Shown: positions 8,523-18,724, counted from the first letter of the stretch. The stretch is DNA of 64,000 bases from LMUY01 sp965199005 (GCA_965199005.1 CBDAQK010000003.1:248001-312000), one strand, 5' to 3'. Made by a program: numbers and translations. The notes: generated from the letters alone by a model not told the origin.

Positions 8523-9712
8523 TCATTCGGCGGGCTGGGCGGACCACAACGCGGGCTGCAGCTCCTCTGGTCGGTTGGGAAAGGCGCAGGCGCAGGCCAG
8601 GGTCACCAAGCTTGCGCCTGCGAGCAGCAGGGTGGGTGCGGCCAGCGAGCCGCTGCGGCCGTAAAGAAAGCCCACCGCGGGCACCGCCCCGGCGGCGCCT
8701 AGGAAGCCCACGAAAAAGCGGATCGAATACATCCGCGTCCGCAGTGCCGGCGAAATGTAACGGGCCGTCATTGTCTCATTCAACGTCACCTGGCCAAATA
8801 TCGCAGCGGCGGCCAGCCCGGCCATCGGCACGACCCACCACCCGCGCACCGCGGTCAGTGCCAGCAGAGCCGGGACCAGCAGCAGGCTGAGCGGCAGGAA
8901 CAGGCGCTTGAGCGTCGAGCGGTCGATCAGCCGGCCGATCGTGAATTGAGTCAGCGCGCCGCACAGCGTGGCGGCAAAGGCGACGGTGCCAATCAGCGGG
9001 AGAGCTTGGCCATTCAGCCGCTCCTGCATCAGCTTGGGGATCAGCATCGTGAAGGCGTTGAACACCAGGCCGGACACCGCCGCGAGCAGCAGCAGCACGA
9101 CCGCTGCCCGGCGCACAACGGCACGGGGGATAGGCGCGAACGGCCGGGCCGTGCTGGACGTAACCGGGCTGGCGGCCGGCACACGCAACCAGGCCACACC
9201 CAGCGCCACGAACACCACCCCCGGCGCCGCGAAGGCCACCGGCCAGCCGAACCGGCTCGCGAACGCCGCCGTCACAACGGGGGCCAGCGCAACGCCGACA
9301 TTGCCGCACACGCCATTGGTGCCAAGCGCGCGACCGGGCCGATCGCCGGCTGCCTCGACCAACATGGCGGTGCCGACCGGGTGGTAGATCGCGGCGAAAG
9401 CCCCGGCGACGGCAAGCGCCGCCTCCAACACCAGCGGCGAGCGGGCGAGGCTGCAGCCACCAGCGCCGCGCCCGTGCCGAAGAAATACGCGGCAATCATC
9501 GTCCGCCGTCCAAACCGCGCCGCGAGCCAGCCCTGGGGTAGCGACAGCGCGCCGTAGAGCACGAACATCGCTGTCGCCAACTCAAGGATAGGACCGTATT
9601 CACCGCCAAACGCGCCGTCGTGCGCCGCCATCGCCAGCACCGCGGTCGGCAGGATCAACAGGCAGTAATGGCAGAGCAGGTGGGCGGTATTGATGAAGGC
9701 GACCAGCCGCAT
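8523..9712 (-). pseudogene. Major facilitator superfamily transporter, frameshifted
   Basis: Two frames together form one transporter of about 395 residues. The first (from ATG at 9712) holds the first two or three membrane segments and the cytoplasmic loop motif RFGRRTM. The second (to 8523) supplies the remaining segments, including LEAALAVAGAFAAIYHPVG. The frame changes near 9450 within a short repeat of TCGCC units. The 12-helix family normally has about 400 residues, so only one base separates this from an intact gene. The neighbouring AraC gene is divergent and is a likely regulator. The substrate is unknown. Confidence 0.75.
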
Positions 9713-9755
9713 GATGAAGTTTCCCTCGGACTGCTTCCAGATTAGCGTGTCTGGT

Positions 9756-10571
9756 ATGACAGCATCCCGCCATATCCTGTCGCCAACCGGACAGAATGCG
9801 ATTCACCTGGTCGAAACGGCGCCGCGCCCGCTGGTGGGGTTCGCCGCCGACTATCCCGCGGGCGTGCTGACGCGGCAGCACAGCCATCCCCGCGTCCAAC
9901 TGCTCTATGCTGTCACCGGGGTGATGCGGATCGACACGCCCACCACTGCCTACACCGTGCCGCCTGCCCTGGCGCTGGTTCTCCCCGCTTTCATGCCGCA
10001 CACCGTTCGCATGGACGGTCCTGTCGCCATGCGCGCCCTGTTCCTGCGCGAGGACGCCGCCGCACGTGCCAGCCGCACCGGGGTGATCGCCGTCTCACCT
10101 CTGCTGCGCGAGGTCATCCTGGCCGCCTGTGCCGAGCCGGTGGAATGGACACTGGGCGGACGCGGCCACCACCTGACCGAGCTTGCGCTGGACGAGATCG
10201 CCCGCGCCGTCCCTGTGGCTTTGGGGCTGCCGCTACCGCGCGACCCGCGGTTGTGCCGTGTCGTGGCGATCCTGACCGAATATCCGGGCGACGCGCGCGG
10301 CTTGGACGAACTGGCGGCGCAGGCCGGTGCCTCCCCCCGCACGCTAGCCCGGCTGTTTCGCACGGAAACCGGCCTCAGCTTCCGGCAATGGCGCCAGCAG
10401 GCTCGCATGACGGAGGCGTTGCGGGCCCTGACTGACGGTGCCACGCCGGCCAAGGCTTCCGCCGTCGCTGGGTATGCCAGCCAGCCTGCCTTCGGGGCTG
10501 CATTCCGGGCGCTGTTCGGTCGGACACCAGCGGAAAGTCGGCGTCAGCTCGGGTGGGCCGTTTCGGGATGA
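9756..10571 (+). CDS. AraC-family transcriptional regulator with cupin sensor
   Basis: The N-terminal 150 residues form a cupin-like effector pocket (TRQHSHPRVQLLYAVTGVM, then VPPALALVLPAFMPHTV). The C-terminal 100 hold two helix-turn-helix motifs (LDELAAQAGASPRTLARLF, and AVAGYASQPAFGAAFRALFG with the family tail RTPAE). I favour the ATG at 9756, because starts at 9690 and 9711 would overlap the divergent transporter gene. The divergent layout with the MFS transporter suggests it controls that gene. The inducer is unknown. Confidence 0.85.
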   Translation: MTASRHILSPTGQNAIHLVETAPRPLVGFAADYPAGVLTRQHSHPRVQLLYAVTGVMRIDTPTTAYTVPPALALVLPAFMPHTVRMDGPVAMRALFLREDAAARASRTGVIAVSPLLREVILAACAEPVEWTLGGRGHHLTELALDEIARAVPVALGLPLPRDPRLCRVVAILTEYPGDARGLDELAAQAGASPRTLARLFRTETGLSFRQWRQQARMTEALRALTDGATPAKASAVAGYASQPAFGAAFRALFGRTPAESRRQLGWAVSG

Positions 10572-11771
10572 TCGATACACTGACCAAACGAGCGGGTGTG
10601 TCTGCACTTGTCGGGCGGGGCACCTCGTTGGCGGGTCCATTTCCACCAGACCGGCAGCAGCTCACCTTCCTCAATGACGGTTACCAGGCCGCATTTCTCA
10701 ACCTCGTTAAATCGGAGGGATTTCGGCTAGTCCCCCTGCCAGGGCATTCTCCAGCCATGATGGGTGTGGCGCCGGACCGATGCGGCCAACGCGCTATTCA
10801 TTGCCAGACGCGCTGCACTCCCCAGCGCAAATTTGGCGACCTGAGTGCAGCAGTCGATATTGCGTCGATTCAATCGACGCTAGAGCCACAAGAATGACAG
10901 TGCTGGGTCAAGCCTCCGCCGGTGGCATTCTGCTGCTGGCTGCATGTCGGCGGTTCAGGCGGGCTAAGCGTGCGGGCATCCGGGTATGGCGTCGATTTCG
11001 ATCCGGAACTCCCGGGCGGCGAATAGAAGGCAGCAACTCCAAATTTGACGTCACGCCTATAGGCCGAACCCTTTCGGCAATATGAGCAATTAGGTGTTTG
11101 TCCTCAGACCTTTCATTATGGGGAGTGCGGATACCGCCGAAGGAATCAACGGCCAAATGGATAGAAACGGGGCTCTAACGGAGTCTATCAGCTTCGTTAG
11201 AGCCTTCGCAAATGGACGGTATTGCCGAGACTAGCACGGCCAAAGGCTATCGCTGCTTACGACGCCGTCCGCGCCAACCCGTCGACATGCGTGAACAATG
11301 CCAATGCCATGGAACAGCTATCGCCGCAGCCGTAAGCTCCGTCACGCTTAAATAATAACAGCAGAATAGAACACTGGCTTCCTACTCCATTTAAGAGCGG
11401 CCCGAACATGGTGGTCTGGATAGACGCCGACGCTGGAAGGCCCGCTCCGCGGCTTGCCTGCGACAGCTTGCCGTCCACTCAAGAACCGGAGCGATGCTGT
11501 GCCAGTTCACTTCTCCAATCGGAGGGAATTTGACACATGAAGGTGCCCGCATAATTGGTGGCTGGACATCCAGCCGCAGAGGTTGATGGGAACTCCCGTA
11601 GCCGGAGGATTCCGAACAGCGGCGGGCGAGAAAACTGTTAATGCCGCGATGCTCAAAACCCGGCTGGTCATTGTTCAGGTCCAAAAAGCAGAAGCCGCTC
11701 CATGTTTCACCTGGAGCAAAGCCGATGTCGGTGCCGTGGAAGATGACCGCTTCCTCGCCGCCGGTCGCGCC
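10572..11771. other. Long gene-free stretch
   Basis: About 1.2 kb without a frame that I can defend. Short pieces look like decayed coding sequence but match no family confidently. A strong hairpin lies at 11171-11204. The region separates the AraC unit from the PhzF unit and may be a scar of older insertions. Confidence 0.4.
11171..11204. terminator. Strong hairpin, possible terminator or small-RNA stem
   Basis: GGCTCTAACGGAG pairs with CTTCGTTAGAGCC (13 pairs, one G-T wobble) around an eight-base loop. There is no long T-run after it, so a classical intrinsic terminator is uncertain. Confidence 0.4.
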
Positions 11772-12609
11772 TCAAAGCGAAACCGTCCCGACGACGCATG
11801 CCGTCACGGCGCCGCCAACATATGTCGCAACCAAGTCGCTCGATATGCACTCGCCCCGCCCGTCCTAGGACGGTGCCCTGGCTCGCAACGTAACGGTCGG
11901 GAGCAACGCCACTGCCGATCATCCATTGGGCAAGGCTGGCGTTCAGACTGCCGGTGACCGGGTCCTCGTAGCCGCCCATTGAGAACGCGCGCACCTCGAA
12001 CTGGACATTCGGCCCGTCTACCGCCGGGTCCCAAGCGCCAACGATCCCCACGCTGAGCCCAGTCAACACGCCGTAGTCTGGTCGCAGGGCCAGCACTGCC
12101 GCCCGGGATGCCAGGCGGAGGCCCAACCATCCCGGGCCGTTATCCACCCAGGCGGATGACAACACCGCGCTGGCCGGCAAGTCCAACCCGCTACAGGCTT
12201 GCGCCAGAACCGCAGGATCGACCGGACCGCTGCGGCGCAGTTCGGGCGCCGCGAAGGCAAGGCGGCCTGACGAACGCCGGATCCGCACCAAGCCTGCCCC
12301 GCATTCCTGCACGACGTCGGTGCCCGCCGGGACGCCACCCGACGCGAGCCAGACATGACAACTGCCCAGGGTGGGATGGCCCGCGAAGGACAGTTCCCGA
12401 CGCGGCGTGAAGATGCGAACACGGTAGTCGGCTTCCATCGCGGTGGGCCGAAGCAGAAAGGTCGTCTCGCTAAGATTGGTCCAATTGGCGAAGGCAGCCA
12501 TCTGAGCGTCCGTCAGGCCGTCCGCCCCCGCCACGACGGCGAGCGGATTGCCCCGCAACGGCTCCGACGCGAACACGTCGACCTGCTGAAACGCGTAATC
12601 GTGCGTCAT
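11772..12609 (-). pseudogene. PhzF-family isomerase, first copy, frameshift near C-terminus
   Basis: PhzF enzymes are cytosolic two-lobed isomerases or epimerases related to diaminopimelate epimerase. The start overlaps the upstream PhzF stop as ATGA. The general acid-base glutamate is in NLSETTFLL, and the second-lobe glycine loop is in FAGHPTLGS. Near 11834 one extra T in GGTTGC shifts the frame. Removing it restores the conserved ending (YVGGAVTACVVGTVSL) and a stop at 11772, giving about 279 residues, normal for the family. Without correction the protein gets a scrambled 30-residue tail. It is either a recent loss or a base-call error. Confidence 0.75.
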
Positions 12610-13451
12610 GCCGATTGCTCCGCCAGCAGCCGGGCGGCTCCCGATACGCGGATGCTGCCACCGGGCTCGTCTCCGATCTCGGCCCGCAGTCTGGACGGCA
12701 TGCCCATATCCTCCCCCTGGATGATCTCGATGCCGCCTCCGTGTCGCCAGCCGAGGTCGCGTAGATACCCTGCCAGGGCGGCGGCAGCGGCACCGGTCGC
12801 CGGGTCCTCATAAATGCCGCCAATCGGAAATGGATTACGGGCGTGGAAGAGCCGAGGCGTCTCGGAAAAGACCAGGCTTATGGTGCCGTTCAGCCCGGCC
12901 TCCGCCATCCAGCGCCGCCCTGCGTCCAGGTCGTAGTGCATGGCGGCCAATGCGGCCCGGGAGCGAAGAGCCAGGATGATATGGTCAGCCCCGGCGTTGG
13001 CGAGCGCGGTCGGGATACCCAAGTCGAGGTCAGCAGCAGTGAGGCCGAACAAGGCGGAGACACCCGCTACGACACGCGGCGGTGCCGGATGACTGAGAGT
13101 GGACGGTGATTGCAGCGCGGCACTCAGCGCGCCGTCGTCACACCTGCCTTCGACGGTGATGCTGGTCTTGTTCAACGTCAGGCCGAACACGCCGCTCCCG
13201 AAGCGGAGCGCCAGGGCTGTGCCAAGCGCAATGGTGGCGTGGCCGCAGAAATCGACCTCGATCTCCGGCGCGAAATAGCGCACCCGCCAACCCTGTCCTT
13301 CCGGTGCGGCGAAGGCGGTCTCGGAATACCCGACCTCAGCCGCGATCGCCTGCATCGCCGCCGCGTCTGGCAGGATGTCGCAGATCACGACGCCGGCGGG
13401 GTTGCCACCCGCCTGTCCGTTGGAGAAAGCGGCGATACGCTGGATGTGCAT
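12606..13451 (-). CDS. PhzF-family isomerase, second copy
   Basis: An intact 281-residue PhzF protein. The catalytic glutamate lies in GYSETAF, the glycine-rich loop is VDFCGHATIALG, and the second-lobe signature is YEDPATGAAAAALAGYL. The ATG at 13451 is preceded by AGAGGAG at good distance, so the 18 upstream in-frame codons were dropped. Its stop overlaps the start of the downstream PhzF copy. Two tandem, clearly diverged copies suggest different substrates or a heterodimer. The unit lies opposite a MocR-type gene that may regulate it. Confidence 0.85.
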   Translation of the reverse strand: MHIQRIAAFSNGQAGGNPAGVVICDILPDAAAMQAIAAEVGYSETAFAAPEGQGWRVRYFAPEIEVDFCGHATIALGTALALRFGSGVFGLTLNKTSITVEGRCDDGALSAALQSPSTLSHPAPPRVVAGVSALFGLTAADLDLGIPTALANAGADHIILALRSRAALAAMHYDLDAGRRWMAEAGLNGTISLVFSETPRLFHARNPFPIGGIYEDPATGAAAAALAGYLRDLGWRHGGGIEIIQGEDMGMPSRLRAEIGDEPGGSIRVSGAARLLAEQSA

Positions 13452-13501
13452 GGTCTCTCCTCTTGGTTCGGCTGAACTTGGTTTGGCCAATACATCTATT
13501 C

Positions 13502-13780
13502 TCACAGGCCGGACCGGCGGCGGGTGGTGTCAACTGCCATCGCAGTGTCCCACGGCTTCCGCCCGGCCTCGTGCAAGGCGTCGCCCCGGGACAGGCCGAT
13601 ATCGGCGAGAAGGCGGTCATCCATCTCCAGTAGGGCATGTCGCGTGACGACCATGTGCAACAGCAGCCGTGGCCAGTGGACCCAGCCCCACCATGCCGGG
13701 ACGGAATGCGTCGGGTGGTGTGACGTTACTGCCGTGGATTGTGTAGCGTTATCGACGATTTTCATGTTAGGCAATATCAT
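13502..13780 (-). CDS. DUF1127 small protein
   Basis: The C-terminal half has the DUF1127 signature: a basic and aromatic helix, then LLEMDDRLLADIGLSRGDAL. Small DUF1127 proteins are common in alphaproteobacteria, and some affect RNA turnover or phosphate and carbon metabolism. The ATG at 13780 overlaps the start codon of the divergent MocR gene (shared CATG), so an internal start (13765, or later) is more likely. The 50-base gap to the PhzF gene suggests one transcript. Confidence 0.7.
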   Translation of the reverse strand: MILPNMKIVDNATQSTAVTSHHPTHSVPAWWGWVHWPRLLLHMVVTRHALLEMDDRLLADIGLSRGDALHEAGRKPWDTAMAVDTTRRRSGL

Positions 13781-15179
13781 GGAAAGCAGCGTTACTCAAC
13801 GACTTCGTCGGTTGGCGCAGGATGCGCGTCCTGGCGACCGCCTGCCGTCGGTAAGAGAACTGATGAAAGATTGGAAGGTCAGCCCCGTCACTGTTCAGCA
13901 GGCACTGACCACGCTGGCACATGAGGGCGTGCTCGAGGCCAAGCCCGGCCGTGGCACCTTCGTCGCGGCGCGCGAGGCAGCGCCAACCGCCCCCGTCGCG
14001 GATTTTGGATGGCAAAGTCTCGTGCTCGGCCCGGCGCAGGACGTGCCGAATGGCCTGGATGCCCCCACCCGGCTTGCACAAGGAGATGCACGGCAGTTGC
14101 AGGCGGGCTACCTTCCGGACGCGTTGCAGCCTGGCGCCCTCCTGGCGGCAGCGGCCGGGCGAGCCCTGCGCCGCCCTGGCGTTTGGGACCGCATGCCCCC
14201 GCAGGGGTCGGAGGCTTTACGCGCCTGGTTTGCCGCAGACGCTGACGGCGCCTTCACGGCACGCGAAGTCATCATCTGCGCCGGCAGCCAGATTGCGATC
14301 TCCACCCTGTTCCGCGCGCTTGCGCGCCCTGGCGACACAGTGCTGATGGAGAGCCCGACCTATTTCGGCGCCATCGCCGCAGCCCGTAGCGCCGGGCTGC
14401 GTCCCGTTCCAGTGCCCACCGATGCCGACGGGGTTCGGCCCGATCTACTGGATGCCGCCTTCGAGCGCAGCGGCGCGCGCCTTTTCTACTGCCAGCCCCG
14501 CTACGCCAACCCGACCGGCGCGGTGCTGCCGCCGGAACGCCGGGCGGGCGTGCTGGCCATTGCCGCCGCCCGCAACGCCTTCGTCGTGGAAGACGACTGG
14601 GCGCACGATTTCGGCCTGGGTTGCGAGCCCGCCTTGCCGCCCTTGGCGTCCGCCGACGTGAAGGGCCATGTGGTCTACGTCCGCTCGCTGACGAAATGCG
14701 CGGCACCGGGCCTGCGCATCGGTGCCGTGTGCGCCCGCGGCCCGGCACTGGAACGACTGCGCGCGATCCGGCTAGTGGACGATTTTTTCGTACCCGGCCT
14801 TCTGCAGGAGACTGCCCTGCAACTCGTCACATCGACTGCCTGGCCGCGGCACCTGCGCTCGCTCAGGGTGGCCCTACGCCGCAACCGCGACCTGCTGGCG
14901 GACGCGCTGCAGTCCCATCTCGGGCCAGACCACCCCATTACGCGTCCGGAAGGCGGCCTCCATTTATGGCTGCGGCTGCCGCCGGGAATATCTGACCTGG
15001 ACGCGGCGTTGCATGCGCAGGAACACGGTGTCCTTGTCACGCCGGGTCGCCACGCCTTTCCGGCCGAGGCACCCGCGGGCTACCTGCGGCTCAGCTACGC
15101 CATGGTCGAGGCGGAGTGGGTGGGCGGGGCCGCTGCAATCGTAGCCGAAGCGGCAACAGTCTCGGCTGAACCGCGGTAG
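13779..15179 (+). CDS. MocR-family (GntR-HTH plus aminotransferase-like) regulator
   Basis: The N-terminal 70 residues form a GntR winged helix (RLPSVRELMKDWKVSPVTVQQAL, then GRGTFV). The rest is a fold-type-I PLP domain with the cofactor-binding segment (YCQPRYANPTGAVLP), the aspartate (VVEDDWAHDF) and the lysine region (VRSLTKCAAPGLRIG). At 466 residues it is full length. I start at the ATG at 13779, because the longer frame upstream has no similarity. MocR proteins usually control genes for PLP, GABA or amino-acid metabolism next door, so the divergent PhzF/DUF1127 unit is the likely target. Confidence 0.88.
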   Translation: MESSVTQRLRRLAQDARPGDRLPSVRELMKDWKVSPVTVQQALTTLAHEGVLEAKPGRGTFVAAREAAPTAPVADFGWQSLVLGPAQDVPNGLDAPTRLAQGDARQLQAGYLPDALQPGALLAAAAGRALRRPGVWDRMPPQGSEALRAWFAADADGAFTAREVIICAGSQIAISTLFRALARPGDTVLMESPTYFGAIAAARSAGLRPVPVPTDADGVRPDLLDAAFERSGARLFYCQPRYANPTGAVLPPERRAGVLAIAAARNAFVVEDDWAHDFGLGCEPALPPLASADVKGHVVYVRSLTKCAAPGLRIGAVCARGPALERLRAIRLVDDFFVPGLLQETALQLVTSTAWPRHLRSLRVALRRNRDLLADALQSHLGPDHPITRPEGGLHLWLRLPPGISDLDAALHAQEHGVLVTPGRHAFPAEAPAGYLRLSYAMVEAEWVGGAAAIVAEAATVSAEPR

Positions 15180-15285
15180 CCACGAGGTCATCGGCCATGG
15201 AATGGTCTGCGACCCACAGCGCGTGTCCCTCCACCATCTCATCTGCTCCGGTAGAGTCGTTTACCTCCTCTTCGGCGGAGGTGTA

Positions 15286-16392
15286 CTAGGCGCCGAAAAA
15301 CGCGGATGCCTGTCTTGCGATGACCGCCTCTTCGTCGGTTGGGATGACCCAGACCTCAACGGTGCTGCCCAGCGTGCTAACACGACCAATGGCCGCCGCC
15401 GCCGGGGCGATGTCGACGCCGAGCCAACCTAGCCGAGCGCAGATCGCATGTCGGATTATGGCATCGTGTTCTCCGATACCGCCGGTGAACACGATGCCGT
15501 CGAGCCCGCCCATCGATGCCGCCATCCACGCCAGATCCATGGCGACCCGGTAGGCGAACAACTCGACCGCCGGACCCGCCCCCCCAAGGTCACGCAAATC
15601 GCCGCTGATGCCGGACATGCCGAGCAATGCCGCCTCGTGATACAGCAGGTGCTCGGTCGCCTCGATGCCCAGCGTGCGGACCAAGTGCAGCACCACACCA
15701 GGATCCAGGCTCCCACACCGGGTCGACATCACCAGCCCGTCCAGGGGGGTGGTCGACATGGTGGTTTCCACGCTGCGCCCGGCCTGCAAAGCGCACAGGC
15801 TGGCACCGCTGCCCAAATGCGCCACCACCACCCGGCTTGCCGCCAGCTTCGGCGACAGCTGCCCCGCGATCCACTCGTAAGACAGCCCGTGGAAGCCGTA
15901 GCGACGTAGACCGAGCCGGCCGGGTAACGCCAACTGCCGGGCCACTGCCGGGAGTGTCTGGTGGAACGCGGTGTCAAAGCAGGCGATTTGGGGTAGAAGC
16001 GGTTCCGCCTTTTGTGCTGCGCGGATGCCGGCGATGTTGTGCGGCTGGTGCAAAGGGGCCAGCGGGACCAGCGTCTGCAGTTCGGCAAAAACGGCATCGT
16101 CGACCAATGCCGGGCCGGTGCGCTCGCCTCCATGGACAATCCGATGGCCGACCGCGGCCAGCCTGGTGCCCGCCAAGTGTCGCTGTACCCAGCGAAACAA
16201 AGCTGGCAGCACCGCCTCGTGCCCGGTGCCCTCGGCCTTCGGAGGATCCATGCCCGCGCCATCCGGGCCAGTGACCTTTGCCTTCGGCGCCTTGTCAATT
16301 TCCTCGAAAGCACCGCGCAGCAGCGCTTGGCCGCCGTCGAACACGGCAAATTTCAGGCTGCTCGACCCGGCGTTCAGCGTGAGCACTGCCAT
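15286..16392 (-). CDS. ackA: Acetate kinase
   Basis: Converts acetyl-phosphate and ADP to acetate and ATP. Signatures are LTLNAGSSSLKF at the N-terminus, GHRIVHGG, the catalytic region FDTAFHQTLP, GFHGLSYEW, the glycine loop HLGSGASL, TPLDGLVMSTRCGSLDPG and FTGGIGEHD. At 368 residues it is slightly short for the family, as is usual in this clade. It starts four bases after the phosphoketolase stop. Together the two genes make the phosphoketolase route to acetate plus ATP. Confidence 0.95.
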   Translation of the reverse strand: MAVLTLNAGSSSLKFAVFDGGQALLRGAFEEIDKAPKAKVTGPDGAGMDPPKAEGTGHEAVLPALFRWVQRHLAGTRLAAVGHRIVHGGERTGPALVDDAVFAELQTLVPLAPLHQPHNIAGIRAAQKAEPLLPQIACFDTAFHQTLPAVARQLALPGRLGLRRYGFHGLSYEWIAGQLSPKLAASRVVVAHLGSGASLCALQAGRSVETTMSTTPLDGLVMSTRCGSLDPGVVLHLVRTLGIEATEHLLYHEAALLGMSGISGDLRDLGGAGPAVELFAYRVAMDLAWMAASMGGLDGIVFTGGIGEHDAIIRHAICARLGWLGVDIAPAAAAIGRVSTLGSTVEVWVIPTDEEAVIARQASAFFGA

Positions 16393-16396
16393 TCTC

Positions 16397-18724
16397 TTAA
16401 CCCTCCCAGCGCCAATCGCGGATCTCCGGCATGTCCTGACCGTGCTTACGGACATAGGCGGTATGGTCGACCAGTCGGTCTCGCAGGTGCTGCACCACGC
16501 CTGCCGAGACGTTGCGGACCCGATCCACTCGCTCGATCGCGGAGAGCGCCAAGCTGAAGCGATCCAGACGGTTCAGAACCGTCATGTCGAACGGCGTGGT
16601 CGTCGTGCCCTCCTCGATGTAGCCGTGGACGTGGAAGCGCTCGGTCGCAGGGCGGCCGTGCAGCATGCGATGGACTAGCCAGGGGTAGCCGTGGAAAGCG
16701 AAGATCACCGGAACGTCGCGGGTGAACAGGCTGTCGAACACGCCGGTCAACAAGCCGTGCGGGTGCTGGCTGCGCGGCTGCAGGGCCATGAGGTCGACCA
16801 CATTGACGACCCGCACATGCAGATCGGGCATCTGACGGCGTAGCAGGTCGACGGCGGCCAAGGTCTCAAGCGTCGGCACGTCGCCGGCGCAGGCCATCAC
16901 CACGTCCGGCCCGGCCCCGGCCTCGTTGCCCGCCCAGGCCCAAAGACCGGCCCCGGCGGCGCAGTGGCGCACCGCGGCCTCCATGTCCAACCATTGCGGT
17001 GATGGCTGCTTGCCCGCCACGATGACGTTGACCTGGTTGCGCGACCGCAGGCAGTGGTCGGCGACCGACAGCAGCGTATTGGCGTCCGGCGGCAGGTATA
17101 CCCGTACCACAGACGCCTTCTTGTTGGCGACGTGGCCGATGAAGCCTGGGTCCTGGTGGCTGAACCCGTTATGGTCCTGCCGCCAGACATGCGAGGTCAG
17201 CAGGTAGTTCAAGCTTGCCACCGGACGGCGCCAGTCGATCCGCTGCGTCGCTTCTAGCCATTTGGCATGCTGGTTGAACATGCTGCCGACGATGTGGATG
17301 AATGCCTCGTAGCAGCTGAACAGACCGTGCCGCCCGGTTAGCAGGTAGCCTTCCAGCCAGCCCTGGCAGCAATGCTCGCTCAGCACCTCCATCACCCGGC
17401 CATCCGGGGCGATATCCTCGTCGGTCGGCAGTACCTCGCCCATGCTGGCGCGCGCGGTGACTTCGAATACAGCGCTCAGTCGGTTGCTGGTGGTTTCGTC
17501 CGGGCCGAACAAGCGGAAATTGCTGCGGTTGGCCGCCATGATGTCGCGCAGGAACATGCCCAGCACGTGGGTCGCCTCGGCATCCTGGCCGCCGGGCTGT
17601 TTTACCTCGACGGCGTAGTCGCGAAAATCCGGCAGTGCCAAGTCGCGCAGCAGCAGGCCGCCATTCGCGTGCGGGTTGGCTCCCATGCGCCGGGTGCCCT
17701 TCGGCGCCTGGGCGGTGATCGCCTCGATCGGGCGGCCCTCGGCGTCGAACAGCTCCTCCGGCCGATAGGAGCGCATCCACTCCTCGAGCTGACGCAGCCG
17801 TTCCGGGTGGTCGGGCAGCTTGTCCAGCGGAACCTGGTGGGCACGCCAGGTGCCCTCGACCGGCTTGTTGTCCACCGATTTAGAGCCGGTCCACCCCTTG
17901 GGGGAGCGTAGGACGATCATCGGCCAGGGCTGGCGGGCGGCGCTGCCGGCCTTGATGGCCGCGATACGATCCATGGCGCCGTCCAGGGCGGCGGCCATCG
18001 CGGGATGCATCAGCGCCGGGTCATCGCCGGCAACCACCATAGGGTCCCAGCCATAGCCGCGGAACAGCGCCAATAGCTCCGTCTCGGGGATACGCGCCAG
18101 CACAGTGGGGCCGGCGATCTTGTAGCCGTTGAGGTGCAGGATCGGCAACACGAAGCCGTCGCGCGCCGGATTGAGGAACTTGGTGAGGTGCCAACTGGTG
18201 GCCGCCGCCCCGGTCTCGGCCTCGCCGTCGCCCACCACGCAGGTGGCGACCAGGCCGGGGTTGTCGAACGCGGCCCCGGCAGCGTGCAGCAAGCTGTAGC
18301 CGAGTTCACCGCCCTCGTTGATGCTGCCGGGCACGTTGGGCGCGTCGTGGCTCGGGATGCCGCCGGGGAAGGAGAACTGCCTGAAGAGCCGCTCCATTCC
18401 GGCGCCGTCGCGCCCGATGGCGGGGACCATCTCGGAATAGCTGCCTTCCAGCCAGGTGTTGGCCACCATGCCGGGGCCGCCGTGGCCAGGGCCGCAGACA
18501 TAGATCATATCCTGGTCGCGCGTTCGGATGATCCGGTTCAGGTGCGCGTAGATGAAGTTCAAGCCTGGTGTGGTCCCCCAATGGCCGAGTAGTCGGGGCT
18601 TGACATGGTCGATCGTGAGCGGCTCGCGCAACAGCGGGTTGGCCAACAGATAGATCTGCCCGACCGAGAGATAGTTAGCCGCCCGCCACCAAAGGTCGAG
18701 TGCCGCAGTGTCTTCGTTGGTCAT
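16397..18724 (-). CDS. xfp: Phosphoketolase (xylulose-5-P/fructose-6-P), copy 1
   Basis: A thiamine-diphosphate enzyme that splits xylulose-5-phosphate (and often fructose-6-phosphate) with phosphate into acetyl-phosphate and an aldose phosphate. The 775-residue protein has the family start (WWRAANYLSVGQIYLL), HWGTTPGLNF, GPGHGGPGM, the signature INEGGELGYSL, the cofactor motif VVGDGEAETG and the second-domain segments SHQDPGFI and RVYLPPDANTLL. It lies directly upstream of ackA, four bases apart. A second, diverged copy lies at 58803-61175. Confidence 0.95.
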   Translation of the reverse strand: MTNEDTAALDLWWRAANYLSVGQIYLLANPLLREPLTIDHVKPRLLGHWGTTPGLNFIYAHLNRIIRTRDQDMIYVCGPGHGGPGMVANTWLEGSYSEMVPAIGRDGAGMERLFRQFSFPGGIPSHDAPNVPGSINEGGELGYSLLHAAGAAFDNPGLVATCVVGDGEAETGAAATSWHLTKFLNPARDGFVLPILHLNGYKIAGPTVLARIPETELLALFRGYGWDPMVVAGDDPALMHPAMAAALDGAMDRIAAIKAGSAARQPWPMIVLRSPKGWTGSKSVDNKPVEGTWRAHQVPLDKLPDHPERLRQLEEWMRSYRPEELFDAEGRPIEAITAQAPKGTRRMGANPHANGGLLLRDLALPDFRDYAVEVKQPGGQDAEATHVLGMFLRDIMAANRSNFRLFGPDETTSNRLSAVFEVTARASMGEVLPTDEDIAPDGRVMEVLSEHCCQGWLEGYLLTGRHGLFSCYEAFIHIVGSMFNQHAKWLEATQRIDWRRPVASLNYLLTSHVWRQDHNGFSHQDPGFIGHVANKKASVVRVYLPPDANTLLSVADHCLRSRNQVNVIVAGKQPSPQWLDMEAAVRHCAAGAGLWAWAGNEAGAGPDVVMACAGDVPTLETLAAVDLLRRQMPDLHVRVVNVVDLMALQPRSQHPHGLLTGVFDSLFTRDVPVIFAFHGYPWLVHRMLHGRPATERFHVHGYIEEGTTTTPFDMTVLNRLDRFSLALSAIERVDRVRNVSAGVVQHLRDRLVDHTAYVRKHGQDMPEIRDWRWEG

